A stretch of DNA of 64,000 nt from Phorcus lineatus (lineage: Eukaryota; Mollusca; Gastropoda; Trochida; Trochidae), in contig OV121094.1 in NCBI GenBank assembly GCA_921293015.1, positions 40,360,054 through 40,424,053 on the forward strand, read 5' to 3'. The notes under the pieces are model-generated. The model did no database searches, was not told where the DNA came from, and saw nothing but the letters and a program-made list of their open reading frames with translations. Position 1 is the stretch's first letter. Each line of letters opens with the position of its first letter. Positions 39,898 to 53,306 of this stretch are shown here, one piece after another. A program made the position numbers and the translations under genes.

Positions 39898-41366
39898 TTA
39901 TAATTAGCTGATCAAAATCGATCTTCTGTAGAAGATATTCAACCAAAAAGGTCAGTTATCGCCCCTATTGTTAACATTATTTAAGTTTTGCAAATGACGG
40001 CCGGTTATGACTTTGACGCCACCCTGAGGACTAATAAAAAATTAAGACACATCAAAAGCAGCTGCAGATATGTAAGCATACACTATGTCTGTAGTCATGC
40101 GAATTCTCATCTTTTTACAATTAAAATCATATACTATTTTTGGTCTTAATCATAAGCAATAAATGTTTATAAAAAATGGCTTATTTGTTTCTTTTTATGG
40201 ATAGTATACTTCTATGATATTATAAAGTTATAAGGTTATCTTTATATTTTCACTTGTAATAATATTTCTCGATCAAATTATTAGGATCACAAATGGTAAT
40301 TAACAGACTTATTATAAAAATATGTACAAATCTATTTTTATTCACATTCATTTCGGAATAATAATTCACTTTAGAACTCGATTTTATGGTAGTCAACTTC
40401 TTTAATAACATATTTTGCGACGTTTCGGTATAGAGTTCATAATACTTCATATCCAATAACTTAACAAACATTGATATCCTGGTTACTTTTAAAGTAGGGA
40501 TAGGGATAACACTATTGAACAGCAGCTGACAATATGTTAAAAAACCCTTTAGCTTTGCATCAGGAGTATCCTTCAAACCGTGGTCAAACCGTGCTTAATT
40601 CGACAACCTTAAGTTTTTCAAACTTAAGCAAAAGCTTAGATGTGTCACTCATAAAGTTTGAAAGCTCTTGAATAATACTTTATGCCAAAATATAACATTT
40701 TAAGAAAGAAGAAAACTTAGAGGGTAGTTTTGGGTCATTCCTCCATCAACTACATCCGATTTCCAATATTCTAAGGACATTTATTTAACCTTAAAGTTCA
40801 CAATCAATGCACTTTATGAAAATAACACTCATATTTACTATATATGTGCTATGTGTATCACTGCCAGACACTCATTAATTTTGATAAGTAGGAATGAAAA
40901 CTCTATCACAAGAGGTTGGCATTCACAATCTCTCTTACTCCATTTTATTAGGTTTCCGAAATAATAGTTTTGGATATTGAAACTCGTATTTTACTGGAAT
41001 AAAATCTCATGTAAAGATATATCTTATTACCATAGATGACTTTTTAATATAAACAAAAAACAATCATATCCAATAAAACCCTTATCTAGAGTTCTTTTAA
41101 TATCTGTAAATGTAATATGTGTTATCATAATTTAAAATGTCATTGAAGTGCTTTAAACCTATTATAGATTTACTGTAATTGGTGAAACACGCCATTTAAT
41201 ATAGATTACTCTTAGATAACACTAAAGAAAACGAAATTCGCTTTAACGGATTCAGACAAATAAGACAAAATATATATATTTAAATGGTTTGTGGTTGCAG
41301 AGCACATTCATCACATATTCTTACAGCCTCTCTTATACTTCTACAAATACGTCGAGCATGAACCTA

Positions 41367-41492
41367 GCCTGGATGTAAAGACAGCGTGTTAGCACCATCC
41401 CCTTTAAACACTGGAAATAATGTGTAAGATCTAGCATATAATCGCTTCAATTTGTGCAGTAGGCCAGTATTATATATGAGGAGCCCGTTCAT
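41367..41492 (-). pseudogene. Exon-like block M1, copy Y2
   Basis: Minus-strand counterpart of 16,517-16,642, open over the conserved stretch HKLKRLYARSYTLFPV and GDGANTLSLHPG and followed at once by a TAG. A GT just after the stop could be the remains of a donor. Product unknown. Confidence 0.4.
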
Positions 41493-42189
41493 CCAATTAT
41501 CAACCATTCACCTTCATGAAGTAGCTGTTCCTATCCCAAGAACATAGTTCATTTTGTAGCAACTCTGACATAATTATTAGAATGGAATAAATTCAGCACT
41601 CTTAATTTGCTATTTGGTACATTCCACTGCAAGGGAAGTCGATAAAGTTCTAAGGGATTATTTCAATTAATATACAAAACGCTGTTCCCTTAATTTCTTT
41701 CTGTATTGAATTTCATCAAAACCAAGTTTATTCCATTGACGTTTTCATTTAAATGTTTGTCACTTTAAGATGTTGACTACACAGATTATGATATATTTCC
41801 TTCTCAAGTGTAAATAGTTTTCATTTGATGCAAATTTTACTCTTTTGCATTTTCACTCTCTGTATCCCTGTCATACGGATGTGCTCATTAACGTTAAATA
41901 CCGGGTGAAAACCTCTTTTTGTTTAATAATGGGCACGAATGCTTTATAAAGACTTGCCCCTAAACTGTCAAACATCTTGAGATGATGATTATCCTATTGG
42001 AATCCAATAGAAAAATCCACAAGAGAACGCTGAAATAATTTATATATCCCTTTGTCATTATAGCAGTCTTTTGATGAAAACATCTGGAAGTTAATTCAAA
42101 TTTCACTTTCATGGTTTTTTTATATTGAAGATGAAGATGAGATCAAATTTAAATCATCATACATAAAGATTAATGGAAAGGTTTTTAAC

Positions 42190-43010
42190 GGTTCATATTG
42201 TAAGTTACCATGTGATATATCTCCTTATCTGGACGGGGACCCTTATTTTACGCTTTAAATATGGCTGGAAAGGTTGGATCGGTCAAAATGGCGGCTGATC
42301 ATGTCAATGTTCTTCTTTCATTTATGAATTTACAGATAAGATTTTTATATCAGCGATACGCGTACGGAAATTACGGATAAATGAACTTGAATGATTTTAA
42401 CGAGTATTGCGGGGCTTTTTAAGTTTTGATTGTTTGGTCACGTGACCTCGTTTGTGTGTTCCACCTTTGAAACGGCGCTAAAATCGCCGAAGCTTTCTAA
42501 CTGTCATGGCGGACCGTCGTGAAAGGAGCGAGTGAGTTTGAAAGTGTCGGACGCACACGCGCAGAACATGGAGGCATCACAGCATCATGCTAAGATTGCT
42601 TGGACGTTTGATATTATTGAGGGTCGGCGATGACCTCGAATAACTATGTGTATAGATTTTTCTAGTTCACCACTCCAATATAAAGCTCCCTGAGGCCATA
42701 GGCAAATCATGTGTCAAGGTCATTTTCGCACGAACTTCTTATTTTTACCACAATTTACTTGTTCAAATCCTGAAATGACTTTATTTATTTTGGAAAATAT
42801 ACTATGCGCTTAAAGGTAGGGTTCAACAAACCAGCGTAGCGTAGCCTTTGTTTACCAAACAGTGGGACAAGGGAAATATCTCTTGGCAGTACGTCGTCTC
42901 TTGATACTAGGGTTGCGCGTGACCAAGTTTAACATAGCAAAATATACCTACGGTACGTGACCGCTTTTAGCCAATGAGTAGCCGATATTGCTGTGCATGT
43001 CGAGATAATA
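42190..43010 (+). promoter_or_regulatory. Candidate CpG-rich promoter with possible first exon
   Basis: An island of raised GC and CpG absent from Y1. It carries AAAATGGCGGC (42,285-42,295), a good YY1 site; GGTCACGTGACC (42,436-42,447), a perfect USF/MITF-type E-box palindrome; and a CCAAT at 42,971. At 42,506 ATGGCGGACC starts a short frame reading MADRRERS that runs straight into GTGAGT, a consensus donor at 42,532. A second short frame starts at 42,568 (21 codons). This combination fits a housekeeping-type promoter and first coding exon on the plus strand, but no downstream exon was identified. An inserted repeat remains possible. Confidence 0.35.
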
Positions 43011-43190
43011 ATTCCTTGCAATCGAAAACACATGTAAACACAATACCTATGTATTTTCACTGTTTGTTAATTTTTGTATCATTGGTAACAATGAGCCCTA
43101 TAGAAACTAGTATATCTTTGCAAAATAAATAAAGTGCATTTTCATTAGAGGATTACTAACATAAACATTCATTGTTGTCCTAGTTAAGAT

Positions 43191-43274
43191 ATTCAAATTT
43201 GCATGGTAGTTCGCTTGAATTTGTGATTGATGACAATACTTCAGAGTCAGTTTTGTGATGGGTTAAAAGCATTG
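43191..43274 (-). pseudogene. Exon-like block M2, copy Y2
   Basis: Minus-strand counterpart of the M2 block at 17,486-17,707, reading MLLTHHKTDSEVLSSIT and ending at a TAG after YLN. The acceptor-like AG of the Y1 copy is not kept here. Confidence 0.35.
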
Positions 43275-44330
43275 TAAGTATGATGTGCTGTCTGTATTTA
43301 ATGCCTTTTGCAGAGTGATACTAGATATGACTTCTAATTATAATTGACAACACTGATTGAGACAAGTGTTTCAAGGATGTTTTTGTTGTGTTTTTACAGT
43401 TGACAAATTAAGATGTGTTCTCACATTCAGAACAAACATTGATTGCATATTAACTTTGATTTTTATAATGACTTTCTGATTACCCATTCATTGGATGGTG
43501 ATGACCTTACTATCTTTCATTGTATCGTGTGATATACTTTAATGTGTTATGTGTCAGTTTAAATTTAAAAAATAAGAATTAAGTAAGTGCATGAAATTAC
43601 TACCCATCTTTCGTTTCGTTTACCCATCTTATATTTGTTTGGTTTGCAATAATGATTTTCTGACAATATGTAAAGTAAACTCATTAACGCAATAAAGTAA
43701 CAAATTATGATTATGAGTTAACTTTAACCTAGTAAATTCTATATTTACTGAATATTCACTGAACTTTCACTGAACAACATTTTGACAATGCTACTAGGTC
43801 AAAAAGTCTTTACAATATACAAGGGACAGCTTTATTTCATTTTCAATATTTCCTGTCTCTGTAAAAGAAGAAACATGAACACATTTACCATGTAAGAGTC
43901 GAGCAATTATACATATAAACGTCGAGTCTGCTTCATGTTTATTCATACTTTATAATCTGAACAATTATCTATATGTTAAATGCATCAATGACGTACTAAA
44001 TGAGTTATGGATATATTATCATGGATAGTGTTTTCTCCATTCACCTCATGTACTGATAAATGCTACGATAAGTGAAATGAGTGCCCTTTTGTAAAGGAAA
44101 ATAAACCTTCTAAACAAACAAAATATCATAGATAGTGGTTTTCTTTATTGTCTTCAGCAGCATATTTAGATTGGATCCTATTCAAAATGCATCAATCTTA
44201 AAGGAATTAACATCGCATTCCTTGAATGCAACTTGATCGAGGCACATATTAAGAATAGGAAAATAGGAATAGGTAAATACAGTTTATCAACCAAAACACA
44301 CTTTTTCCCGACAAGCTGTCAGCTTTTTTC

Positions 44331-44646
44331 AGTGAGTGAGTGAGTTGGGCTTTAACGCCGCTTTCAAGATTATTTCACTTATATCGCGGCTGCTAGTATT
44401 ATTGCAGGGGAAAAGCCCGCAACACAATTGTGGCTATGCATTGCGGTGAAACCTGCGAGCATCGGCTGGAATTAGCGAACCATGGGTGGTACTGCACTGA
44501 AACTCAGTGTAGCATTCCACCCAAACGTGACAGCGTGTAGAACAGTTCTCTACGGCAGACAAAGTTGCCGAGCCCCTGGCGGGATTCGAACCACGGACCT
44601 CTTGATCCGAAGCCGAACGCGCTAACCACTGCGCTATCCCGTCCCC
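44331..44646 (-). mobile_element. Full-length tRNA-derived SINE
   Basis: Read on the minus strand, a tRNA-like head beginning GGGGACGGGATAGCGCAGTG carries both RNA polymerase III boxes: A box TAGCGCAGTGG (44,626-44,636) and B box GGTTCGAATCC (44,582-44,592). A body of about 230 bases follows, and the element ends in CACTCACTCACT repeats. The flanks AGCTTTTTTC (44,321-44,330) and AGCTTTTTTTC (44,647-44,657) form a target-site duplication differing by one T. The anticodon stem is degraded, so the source tRNA is not assigned. The good duplication suggests a fairly recent insertion. Confidence 0.92.
44582..44592 (-). promoter_or_regulatory. SINE internal promoter, B box
   Basis: A perfect match to the GGTTCGANTCC consensus on the minus strand. 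With the A box at 44,626-44,636 it forms the internal type 2 pol III promoter. Confidence 0.85.
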
Positions 44647-47600
44647 AGCTTTTTTTCAATGTTTTGAACTAAAGCTAAATCTAAAAGAACGGGGGTTTAT
44701 GTATCTTCTATTATTTCCATCAATAAAACCATGCCATACAAGAGAAATGCTTTTTGATGAAGACGATTGACAGGTTAACGTAGAAACTAAGGGGTGAAAC
44801 TGTCATCATGACAGTTTCATTGGAAATAGATACCGAATCAAAACTCGGTGAATAATTGCTCAAATTCTGTCATAAGCCATAACATGATAAACTGATGTAG
44901 TTCTTCATCAATAACTTGACACGCAAATCAAAAAGAGACAGTTGTTGCTCACCAGCATAGTGTGCCCGATCCCAATGATCTTGTCTCTTCTCAGGGAATG
45001 CACATTGTACATGGAAAGATAAACCATGCGTGAAGCATCGAATTCAATATCAACGAAACGTACATGTAACCGTTCTCATATTCTTAAATATTCTTATGTT
45101 TTTTCATCTTAAATGACTTAATTAACAGAATAGATTAACACTTTCGCTATGTACTATTAGTCAGCTATGAAACTTTATCAATAACTGTGATTATACATGA
45201 GATTGATGCTGTTACTTGCTATCAGAGTTTAGAATTGTCAGCTGATATACTACATACTATACTGATATACTAGAGTACTACAGATTGAAATGGTGAAATA
45301 GATTATTCAATGGAAGGTCTGTCATATTGTATGAAAGGAGACATTTCAAAATAGGCTCGAATTGTTGAGAAATTGAATAAAACCATATGTCATCAACAAA
45401 CTCTTTGATGATTCCTAAATGGTTTTAGGTTTTCCATAAATATTGTTCACATGAACTTTTCAAAATATTTGATATATTTTGGAAGCAGCTTGCTATTAAT
45501 TCATTGATTCTTGTATTTGGTGTCATCAAATGATGTTTATGATTTGTTTAATGTCCATTTCGATTCTTCAATCTAAAACAAGTTTTGATCCATTTAAATA
45601 CTCCTTATGGAGCTTTGAGATGAAATGGATATCTAAAAAATACAGTTGAATAACTTTTGATTCAATAGTAAAGACAGGAAGTGTTAGTGCGATCAGAGGT
45701 AGGCATGACTACCTATCTTAAATAGACCGTAATGGCAGATAAAAATAAAGTTTACAAAGAGTCTTCATCAGTTGTAAAAGTCAAGTTTGTAATGATTGTA
45801 GAAAGGTGTAGAGCTGAACTCAAAGTGTGCTTGTCCGTGTTCATTTGCTTGTAAATTATTTCATTTATCAAAGAACATACGATATAGGAAAATGGGATTT
45901 TGACACATGTTAACTAATCGTGAACCTGACGTGACCTTTTATCTCTTTTCTAAAACGTTGATAGCACTGAACTGATCATTGTCATATTTTCTGTCACTGG
46001 TGTTAGGATCATAGGCATTCCTTACTTAAACGTATTAACAAATTGTACTCACCCCACACTTAGAACTGTTTAGGCGTTCCATCTATTTACACTATCGAAA
46101 GAATTCCCTGACGTTCTGTAGATATTATGATATGTAAATAAGAGATAACTAACAAACTCACAGGACACCCGTGTTAACATGACTATTCTGACAAACGTCT
46201 AACAAAAATAGTTTTTAAGTTAGAAAAACAAGACTAAAAAATTAAAAAATCATGATGATTAGTAGCATCAAAATAACTATACCATAAAATAAAATAGCAA
46301 TGAACAGATTTGTCTCTTAAAACTCTCACTTTATCTAGGCCATTGGTTTTTTGCTAGGAACTAAGTCAAAATAACAGTAGTCAGTGACTTCAATACAGTT
46401 CTATTTTTACATGAGAATTTATTAATAAAATCGATGATAAGTGCACTGCAATTTGTGAATGGGCCAACATAATGCCCCTGAGTGTTCTATCTCGATTTAA
46501 CTTGGCATGTTCATCATTACAGTGTCATAGGAAGTAACCCTTTCATGTATCTTCTGCTGAGAAAATCATGTTCTCTGGTATGAACATTTGTGAAATTGGA
46601 AAAAAAATCCAACACAATACCCAGTGTCAATACGTTACATTTTAAAACGAAAAGAGTTTCCAGCCAAATGATATACATGATATTTGTGATTCAAACTTTT
46701 GAAATGTTTTTCAAAATATTTTGCTATTTTGTTGGGTAACATAGAAATAAGCAACAACTGATACTTAGAATTGGAATTATTTGAAAGACGCCCTACGTAG
46801 TTTGATATTGTATTAACTTAAACGATGAATTTGCATCACTATCAACATATACATTTATCTTGTTCATATCAACAATCACGATGCTGATTTGTATGTAAGC
46901 TTAAATAATCCGTAATTAGTGTGAAACTTATAGAATTATCGAAATAATGACATCAGACTCAAACAAATTACTTAAAAAAATTCATCGATCAATACTAGGT
47001 TACCACAACAATACATAGCATTTGTGTATTTGAATAAAGGATAGAAGAGTTAATCGAAAATATTTTATCTATGAGGTAAGTAACATATAAATGTAATTTC
47101 AGTGAGCATAAAAGAATCTATATTATCAAAAGCATTACAGTTAAGGTATTGGGATAGTGTTATGTTACAGTCTTATGATATGGTAATAACTCACTTCCTT
47201 TTAAACCATAGATCTCTACCTGATAATGACAAAGCCATATGACAGCCTTCTTTCATTTCTTTGTAAATAACAATTTTAGCCGATTTTCTTCTCTAGATGA
47301 AGATACCATGTACATTTATTGTCAAAGGTACGTTTATCAATTTAGCACTTACAACAATATACCCACATCTATTCTATCTTTGATACATTTTGGCACTCTG
47401 CCATTAATGATGAAAGGTTTTACGAAAAAGTTCATGATGGGTTTAAAGTATTATCGAGGGGACAATTAGTTCAATAAACATTAAAGCAATTAAGTTAGCA
47501 GCTGGACTTTGAAATCACATGTAATCACGATTTTATTAATTCGAAGTTTGTATAGTGTTTGATGTTACATTTGAAAAAATGAAAACAGTAACAAAAACAT

Positions 47601-48508
47601 CACACTATTTTACATCAAAAGATCTGAGCATTGAAACGAAAATCCCATTCTTTACTAATTCTGTAAATTCTCTTCAGTAACAGTTGTGTCAAGAATATCA
47701 CAAACGTTGAAACAATGGTAACGCAATCAATATATCAATATCTCTACCTACCTATCACTACTTATTTTCTTACAGAAGGTATACCGAATGATATAAACGT
47801 ATTTGTAAGAAAATAAATGCATCAAAGGTAATATTCGTATTTTCAGCTTATACACTTCTGACAGACTGACACAAACAATTATTTAACCAAAGTAATTTGG
47901 CAGGGAAAGAAGTGGAATGAAATATCAACAACAACGCAGTGTGACAGTTCATCCTCGTTCACACATTTCCATTTCTTACATTTCACATTTAGACTTGACA
48001 CGCTGAAGGAACAATAAGTCCCCTGCCACCCAGACGAAGTGCTGGTTCGGATAAGCTCCAATGTGTGCTATTGAGTTGGATCATTCATTGAGAGGCTTAA
48101 CCTACTCATTTCTATTCCAATATAACTTATATAGCAGTATATAAGGCTGTGATTTGTTTCTATATTTTGAAAACCGAATAAATAGGTATATTTTCTTACA
48201 AAAGATTAGTCTAAGTGTATTTAAGTTTTTATTTTAAAACAGTTAAAATAGTCGAAAGATAAAGAAAAATGTAATTATTTCCTTTATAAAGTGTATATAG
48301 ATAATAAAGACCAACCGAACGCTTACGACCATAAAACACACATTGCCAAGTTTGTGAATATAAGACCATGTCAAATTAAAAGACTTTTCGAAATTGTTCT
48401 TAAATCTATATCTATCATACACACTAATGCTAGTTTTAAAAGATCATAATTGCAATATCCGTAACAATTTTGCCATGATGTAGATTTCAGATTATATTAT
48501 CCATCTCT

Positions 48509-48670
48509 TGTGCTATTTTTACCCTTGATAGACAGTCATTAGTTGTAAAAGGTCGGAAATGAAAGTATATCCTTAGATGTTGACATTAACTTTCCTGATG
48601 CTGGGTTTTATTAAGCTTATCCAACAAGAGACCCATATGACCAGAGTTAGGGAGAGTTTATGTTAATTAA
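48509..48670. other. Strongly conserved block, copy C
   Basis: This is the unit C copy of the block at 1,960-2,117, with the 37-base identical run at 48,597-48,633. Confidence 0.5.
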
Positions 48671-51600
48671 ATAATGTTATTTGAAACCAATAGCATGTAT
48701 GGAAATCTTATCAGCATTTATGGCCTTTTGTGTGTGGATCACCTTTCTTACAGACATATACATACCTCAAGGTTATCATTTAATGAATCCCATATGTTGA
48801 TTTCAAAAATATTATAACACTTATGAAAAACTTGTCCTTACGTAAGTTGAAAATATGTTCAGTGTTTTACATTTATAGTCCAGTCTTAAGTATTAACTAT
48901 CGACACTTTCACATCGACAATACAATTTCCAATTGCCATTGAAGGGCATTTAGAAGTTTTTTTATTTGAGCACAGCAATCTTGTATTGATAATAATCTTG
49001 GCGAATCTGACATAATGCTTACAGTTTAGATATGTGAAATAACGAAATGGGACAAATATATACAATAACACAGAAAACATTATATATTATTGAAAACAAT
49101 TAGGAAGATTGAATAAAAAAGAGTATTATTCAGTGGCGATTCGCAATGTAACTAAATTTTATATTTACCTTAGAAGTAAAATAAACTAAGGCGTGCATGC
49201 TTTATCAAAATGCAAATGTATAACGGAGGTTTGGTATACAATAAGGTTTTGTATTACATATAAGCTAAAAATGGAAAACATATGTGCTTTACAGTTACGA
49301 AGGTGCAATGTTAAATTTTCCTTTATGAAAATGTTGATATTATGATTTTTTCAACGCTTATCAACGTCCTATCGTGTTTAAAGTCATTGAATTGGATGGT
49401 GTTGTTGATGGTAAAAGGTTAAATGTCTTGTTATGTAAAAAGGTCTTGGCACTAGATAAGTTGATCAAGTCACCATGTTATTGTAGTTTGCCTCTTGTCC
49501 CATATCTGACATTCATAAAAAGGTTTATTATGAAAATTGTGTTATACTAATAAATAGAATTCATCATCCAAAACTTGCCTTTGTAGTAGATAATGATGTG
49601 TGAGAGAAATGCTCTACCAATGCTTTTTTATCACTGGTGACAATGCTCTGACGTCATAAGGTTGTTGACATGACAATGTTTTGATGTCATAATGATGATG
49701 ATGTTATATGATTTCATTTTATATCAAAACAAGCTTCTGATACTTTTTTTTCATTGATCAACTCGTGTTGGTATAAACAATATCAGAAAACACTTGAGAA
49801 TCTCTATTCTATCATTCAAATGTCGATGGTTATCATATTTACTTCTTAAGTATCCCTTAATACAAAATACAGTTTGCTATAAGTCTAGTTCAACTTGTGT
49901 CTTTCATCATATCACTTGAATGTTTCATGTTACTAAAATCCTTTATGGCACTTTATTAGAGAAATTACAGCAATTGATGATAACTGAGAAAACATATTAA
50001 ATAGGGTATTGATGTCTGCTTATAAGGTATCAAGGGTAAGCAAAACGCGGATATCGATTTTAGAAAGTAGAGGAAGACTCTATGCAATTATAATCTCTAC
50101 TTTTTAAGCTTGAAGTAATCATTTTTTTTTTAAATGAAGCTGTCAGATCGTATGTACGCAAAAGGGAATATTGTGAACGTGAAACATGATCCACATAATA
50201 ACATATTAATCATTTGAAGGATTCATGCATATTCATGTGGAGCATGATAAATTTCAAAACGACCAAGAGATTGTTGATAAAAACGAACACAAATAAAAAT
50301 AATTTGAAAGCCACTTTTTTACTATTGTAAAGAGATAGCGTTTTAGGTTTTGGATGTGATACTTAATGTGTTGTTAGTCTTTATAAGTACATTTTTGCTT
50401 TTTAAACATAGTATGACGAGTAAGAATCATGATCATCAATGATCAATCATCATCAAATTGGCTTGTCTTTGACGTCGTGATCAAATGACTTGATAATGAA
50501 ATTATGTTCATCATTGTAGATGGAATGTTAAGGAATCATAGTGCTTAAGTGTCTTTTTCAAGTTCTTTTGAAAATGGACAATTTGTTTATTTAGCTGTGC
50601 TAGGAAATTTTGAACACATTGCACCCCTTTGATGTCCTTTGAGATGAGAAATACTGATTTTTTATCAAATTATCCAGATGAGCGATATCACCTACAGTTG
50701 GGCATAGATCAAATCGTTGAATAACGAAGTAAACGTCAATAATGTATCCATAGAAAAAGTGATTGAAAACTAAATCATGCGAACAAAAACGAACAAATAC
50801 AGGACAATTGAAATTCGAGTGTCTATATTCAATGAACATATTTTTCAAATAAAGTCGTCTTGGAAATTAATACATAAATTTGCAAATCCCATTTACACTA
50901 TTATGAAAGGCTAAATTACAAATTTGTTCTCATTCCTTCAATATAGTTCTGGTTCGAAAAGTTAATGAAAATATGTCTCTTTATATAGTCATTGACTAAC
51001 ATGCTTTGAAAATGCATTTCGTAATCATTAAGATTTGGCACCAATTGTTATTAATGAATCTAATAAGTAATTAATATGATAACCATTTATTTATAATCAA
51101 GAAATACAACCTGCATGCTACGGAGGGAAATTCATAAAATGATATGAAGTCATTTGTATCAATTAATACATTGACTTGTCAAATTATCCATTAAATGAAT
51201 TGCAATTATTACAATAATAATCAAGATAAATGAATTCAAGAAAAATACGCTGATCACAAGAAGCATAAAAATATAATCTTCAACTAAAGTTCATCATTTT
51301 GTGGAAACTTCAACAGATCAAGTTTTCAGCATCGTGATAAAAATGCAGTTCTGAATTGCATGTTGAATGACAAATCAGAAAGAAAATATCTTAGTATTGT
51401 AAATTGATTAAGTTATTTACTAATTTCCGATAACTATATATAAACTTTGCAGTCAGAATTGCAAATCTACCGAATTCAGAAACCCGCCCTCTTTCGATTG
51501 ACTTTTCAATATAACAAATAAATGAAAAAAAGATTTGTTATTATTAGTAAGGCTTACTTACGCCTTTACCACGTCAACATCCCAATGGACAAACTGAAGC

Positions 51601-51731
51601 CTATAACATGCTGCATTTCCGGGATTGTTAGGTGATTGTTCAATAGTTAGCGTCTATTTTCATTTTCTGTCTGAGTTACTAAGATTAACCTTGTTTTGGT
51701 GACATACATCAGACAATTTGCTGAACACATT

Positions 51732-51826
51732 GTGAAATGTCGGAAATGGAAGCATATGAAAAGATTGTCGGTGAACTAACTAATGATTTGCTCTTACATT
51801 TTACTCTGTGAACTCTTGCAGCCATT
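51732..51826. other. Near-identical 95-base block, copy C
   Basis: Partner of 4,644-4,738, with three differences by eye. Looser similarity extends about 180 bases to the left, back to about 51,550. Confidence 0.4.
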
Positions 51827-52889
51827 TCTGTTAGATTATCGTATTTCTATAGCAAACATTTGGTTGATTTTGGTTAAGGGGAAATTCCAGTTAATTGTTA
51901 TTACTTTATTTAATTATTATTTAAGTTTAATTTATGTTGTAAGGTTATTAAGTACATAATTCAAACGATATATAACATAAGCAAGAATTGCACACAAACT
52001 AACGAGCACGTTATGGAAATGAAAAACCTTATTCAGAAAAAATAAGGTCAGAACTGTTATCAGATTCGTCTTAACCGCTGTAAATCAACAAGACATATTC
52101 TCTAAAATAGAAATGGGAAATGCCTTTTTAAAAATTTGACTTAAAATATAACTTATTATTATATTATTATAGAACCTATTTCATTTGTTAGTACTGTAAA
52201 GAAAATTCAATCAATAGTTTACATTAATGCTTACAACGTTATTATCGAATAGAACATTTCAACATAACATAGAACAAGACGGTGATATTTTGCTAGTTTA
52301 TCAAATGATGGTTATTATTCCAAACAATGAGGGAGTCAAGGAAGATGCAACTTGTCAACTACAGAAATTCCACAAACAATTTGGTATCATTTAAGGATTA
52401 ACAGCCTTTACACTGGCCAAAGTACATTTTCGACCCCCTCTTACGGAATGAAATCTGTTTGGCTGTTCAATTAGAATTTGCGTGTCTATGAGGCCTTTGA
52501 TATTTTTTTCACTGAAAATCCTTTTTTGATGCTGGTGAGGGACAGACGATATTCGCTGGAAAGGAAATTAGAGGATCAAGTAGTTGATGTATCAAAGAAA
52601 CGCCAAAGTTACTATGTAAGCTGGAAGGATTGTAACAAATTGTTTGTGAAGCTGAAATTAAATGTTGACGATTTATTTGAATAATATGTTTCTTTCAAAT
52701 GAATTACATATTTTTCGTTAAAGAACATATTGTGTATTTAGGTAAAAGTCAATGTATTTTATGTCCTTATACTTTTAGAAGAGAGTACGGAGTATTTGAT
52801 TTTGGGAATACGTTACTAGGAATCCGTGTGAGAATATGAAATATACATACATATATATATTTTCGAAGACAGTTGCTCGTAGTATTCTC

Positions 52890-53201
52890 TCAAATGTGAT
52901 ATCCACTTGTTATAATGGTAACGAGATTATTGCAATGAATTGCTTGAAAACATCTCGATTGGGTCATGGAGTCATTTTTTCCACCTTCCACTTTCAATAA
53001 ATTCTTACAACCAAAACTTGCTGAAATATCAAAAGATGCCGAAGCCTTTCGAGCCTCATTGCTTATTGCCTTGAGTGCAAAGATCATCTGACACAACCTC
53101 TGTGGAGTAGGATTTACATCAGGAATGTAGCGAGGCATTTGTGATAAATTCTGGCATGTGTCAACGAGATTCTTCATAGCAGAGACCCTGGTGGTAGTCA
53201 T
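52890..53201 (-). other. Minus-strand open frame adjoining block L6
   Basis: A 103-codon frame containing MKNLVDTCQNLSQMPRY and ALKAISNEARKASASFD, helical and protein-like in composition. Its first codons (RVSAMKNLV) have counterparts in units A (RVSAIKKLV) and B (CVSAIKNSV), where four of five informative codons differ mainly at the third base. Only this copy extends further. It could be a helical GAIN-like exon, or chance. It overlaps the plus-strand block L6, so both cannot be right in full. Confidence 0.3.
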
Positions 53202-53306
53202 ATACTAATCGATGGTCACTCTGTGTATTTGAAGTCAGAAGGTGCAAGTAACCCTAATGAAATACTTCCAGTCGACTTCTTGACATGTACCGTGATTACT
53301 TACTGA
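53180..53306 (+). pseudogene. Exon-like block L6, copy C (best preserved)
   Basis: After TTCTTCATAG the plus frame reads RDPGGSHILIDGHSVYLKS, then EGASNPNEILPVDFL, and ends at the TGA of 53,304. The composition is protein-like and the frame is shared with unit B. It could be a terminal coding exon. Family unknown. Confidence 0.4.

Larger units (their letters stand above)
33600..40700. repeat. Type Y copy 3 (partial) and unassigned AT-rich sequence
   Basis: Two blocks match the other Y copies: 35,880-35,990 with 16,570-16,640 and 41,420-41,490, and 37,730-37,880 with 18,780-18,900 and 44,810-44,950. Between and beyond them I see AT-rich sequence with no recognisable gene, apart from the short frame at 39,742-39,897 and the microsatellite at 34,910-35,090. 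Confidence 0.5.
40700..45590. repeat. Segmental duplication, type Y copy 2
   Basis: Collinear with Y1 at the landmarks listed there. Relative to Y1 it has gained the CpG-bearing block at about 42,190-43,010 and the SINE at 44,331-44,646. No intact gene is seen. Confidence 0.7.

Noticed and set aside
40250-40576. 108-codon minus-strand frame
   Set aside because: It has low-complexity Lys, Ile and Asn-rich composition typical of chance frames in AT-rich DNA, with no second copy.
44574-44646. Stand-alone tRNA gene
   Set aside because: The tRNA-like sequence is the head of a SINE with body, tail and target-site duplication, and its anticodon stem does not pair.
52478-52684. 68-codon plus-strand frame in the landmark near 52.5 kb
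   Set aside because: The copies at 5.4, 10.1 and 25.5 kb align well as DNA but do not keep this frame.
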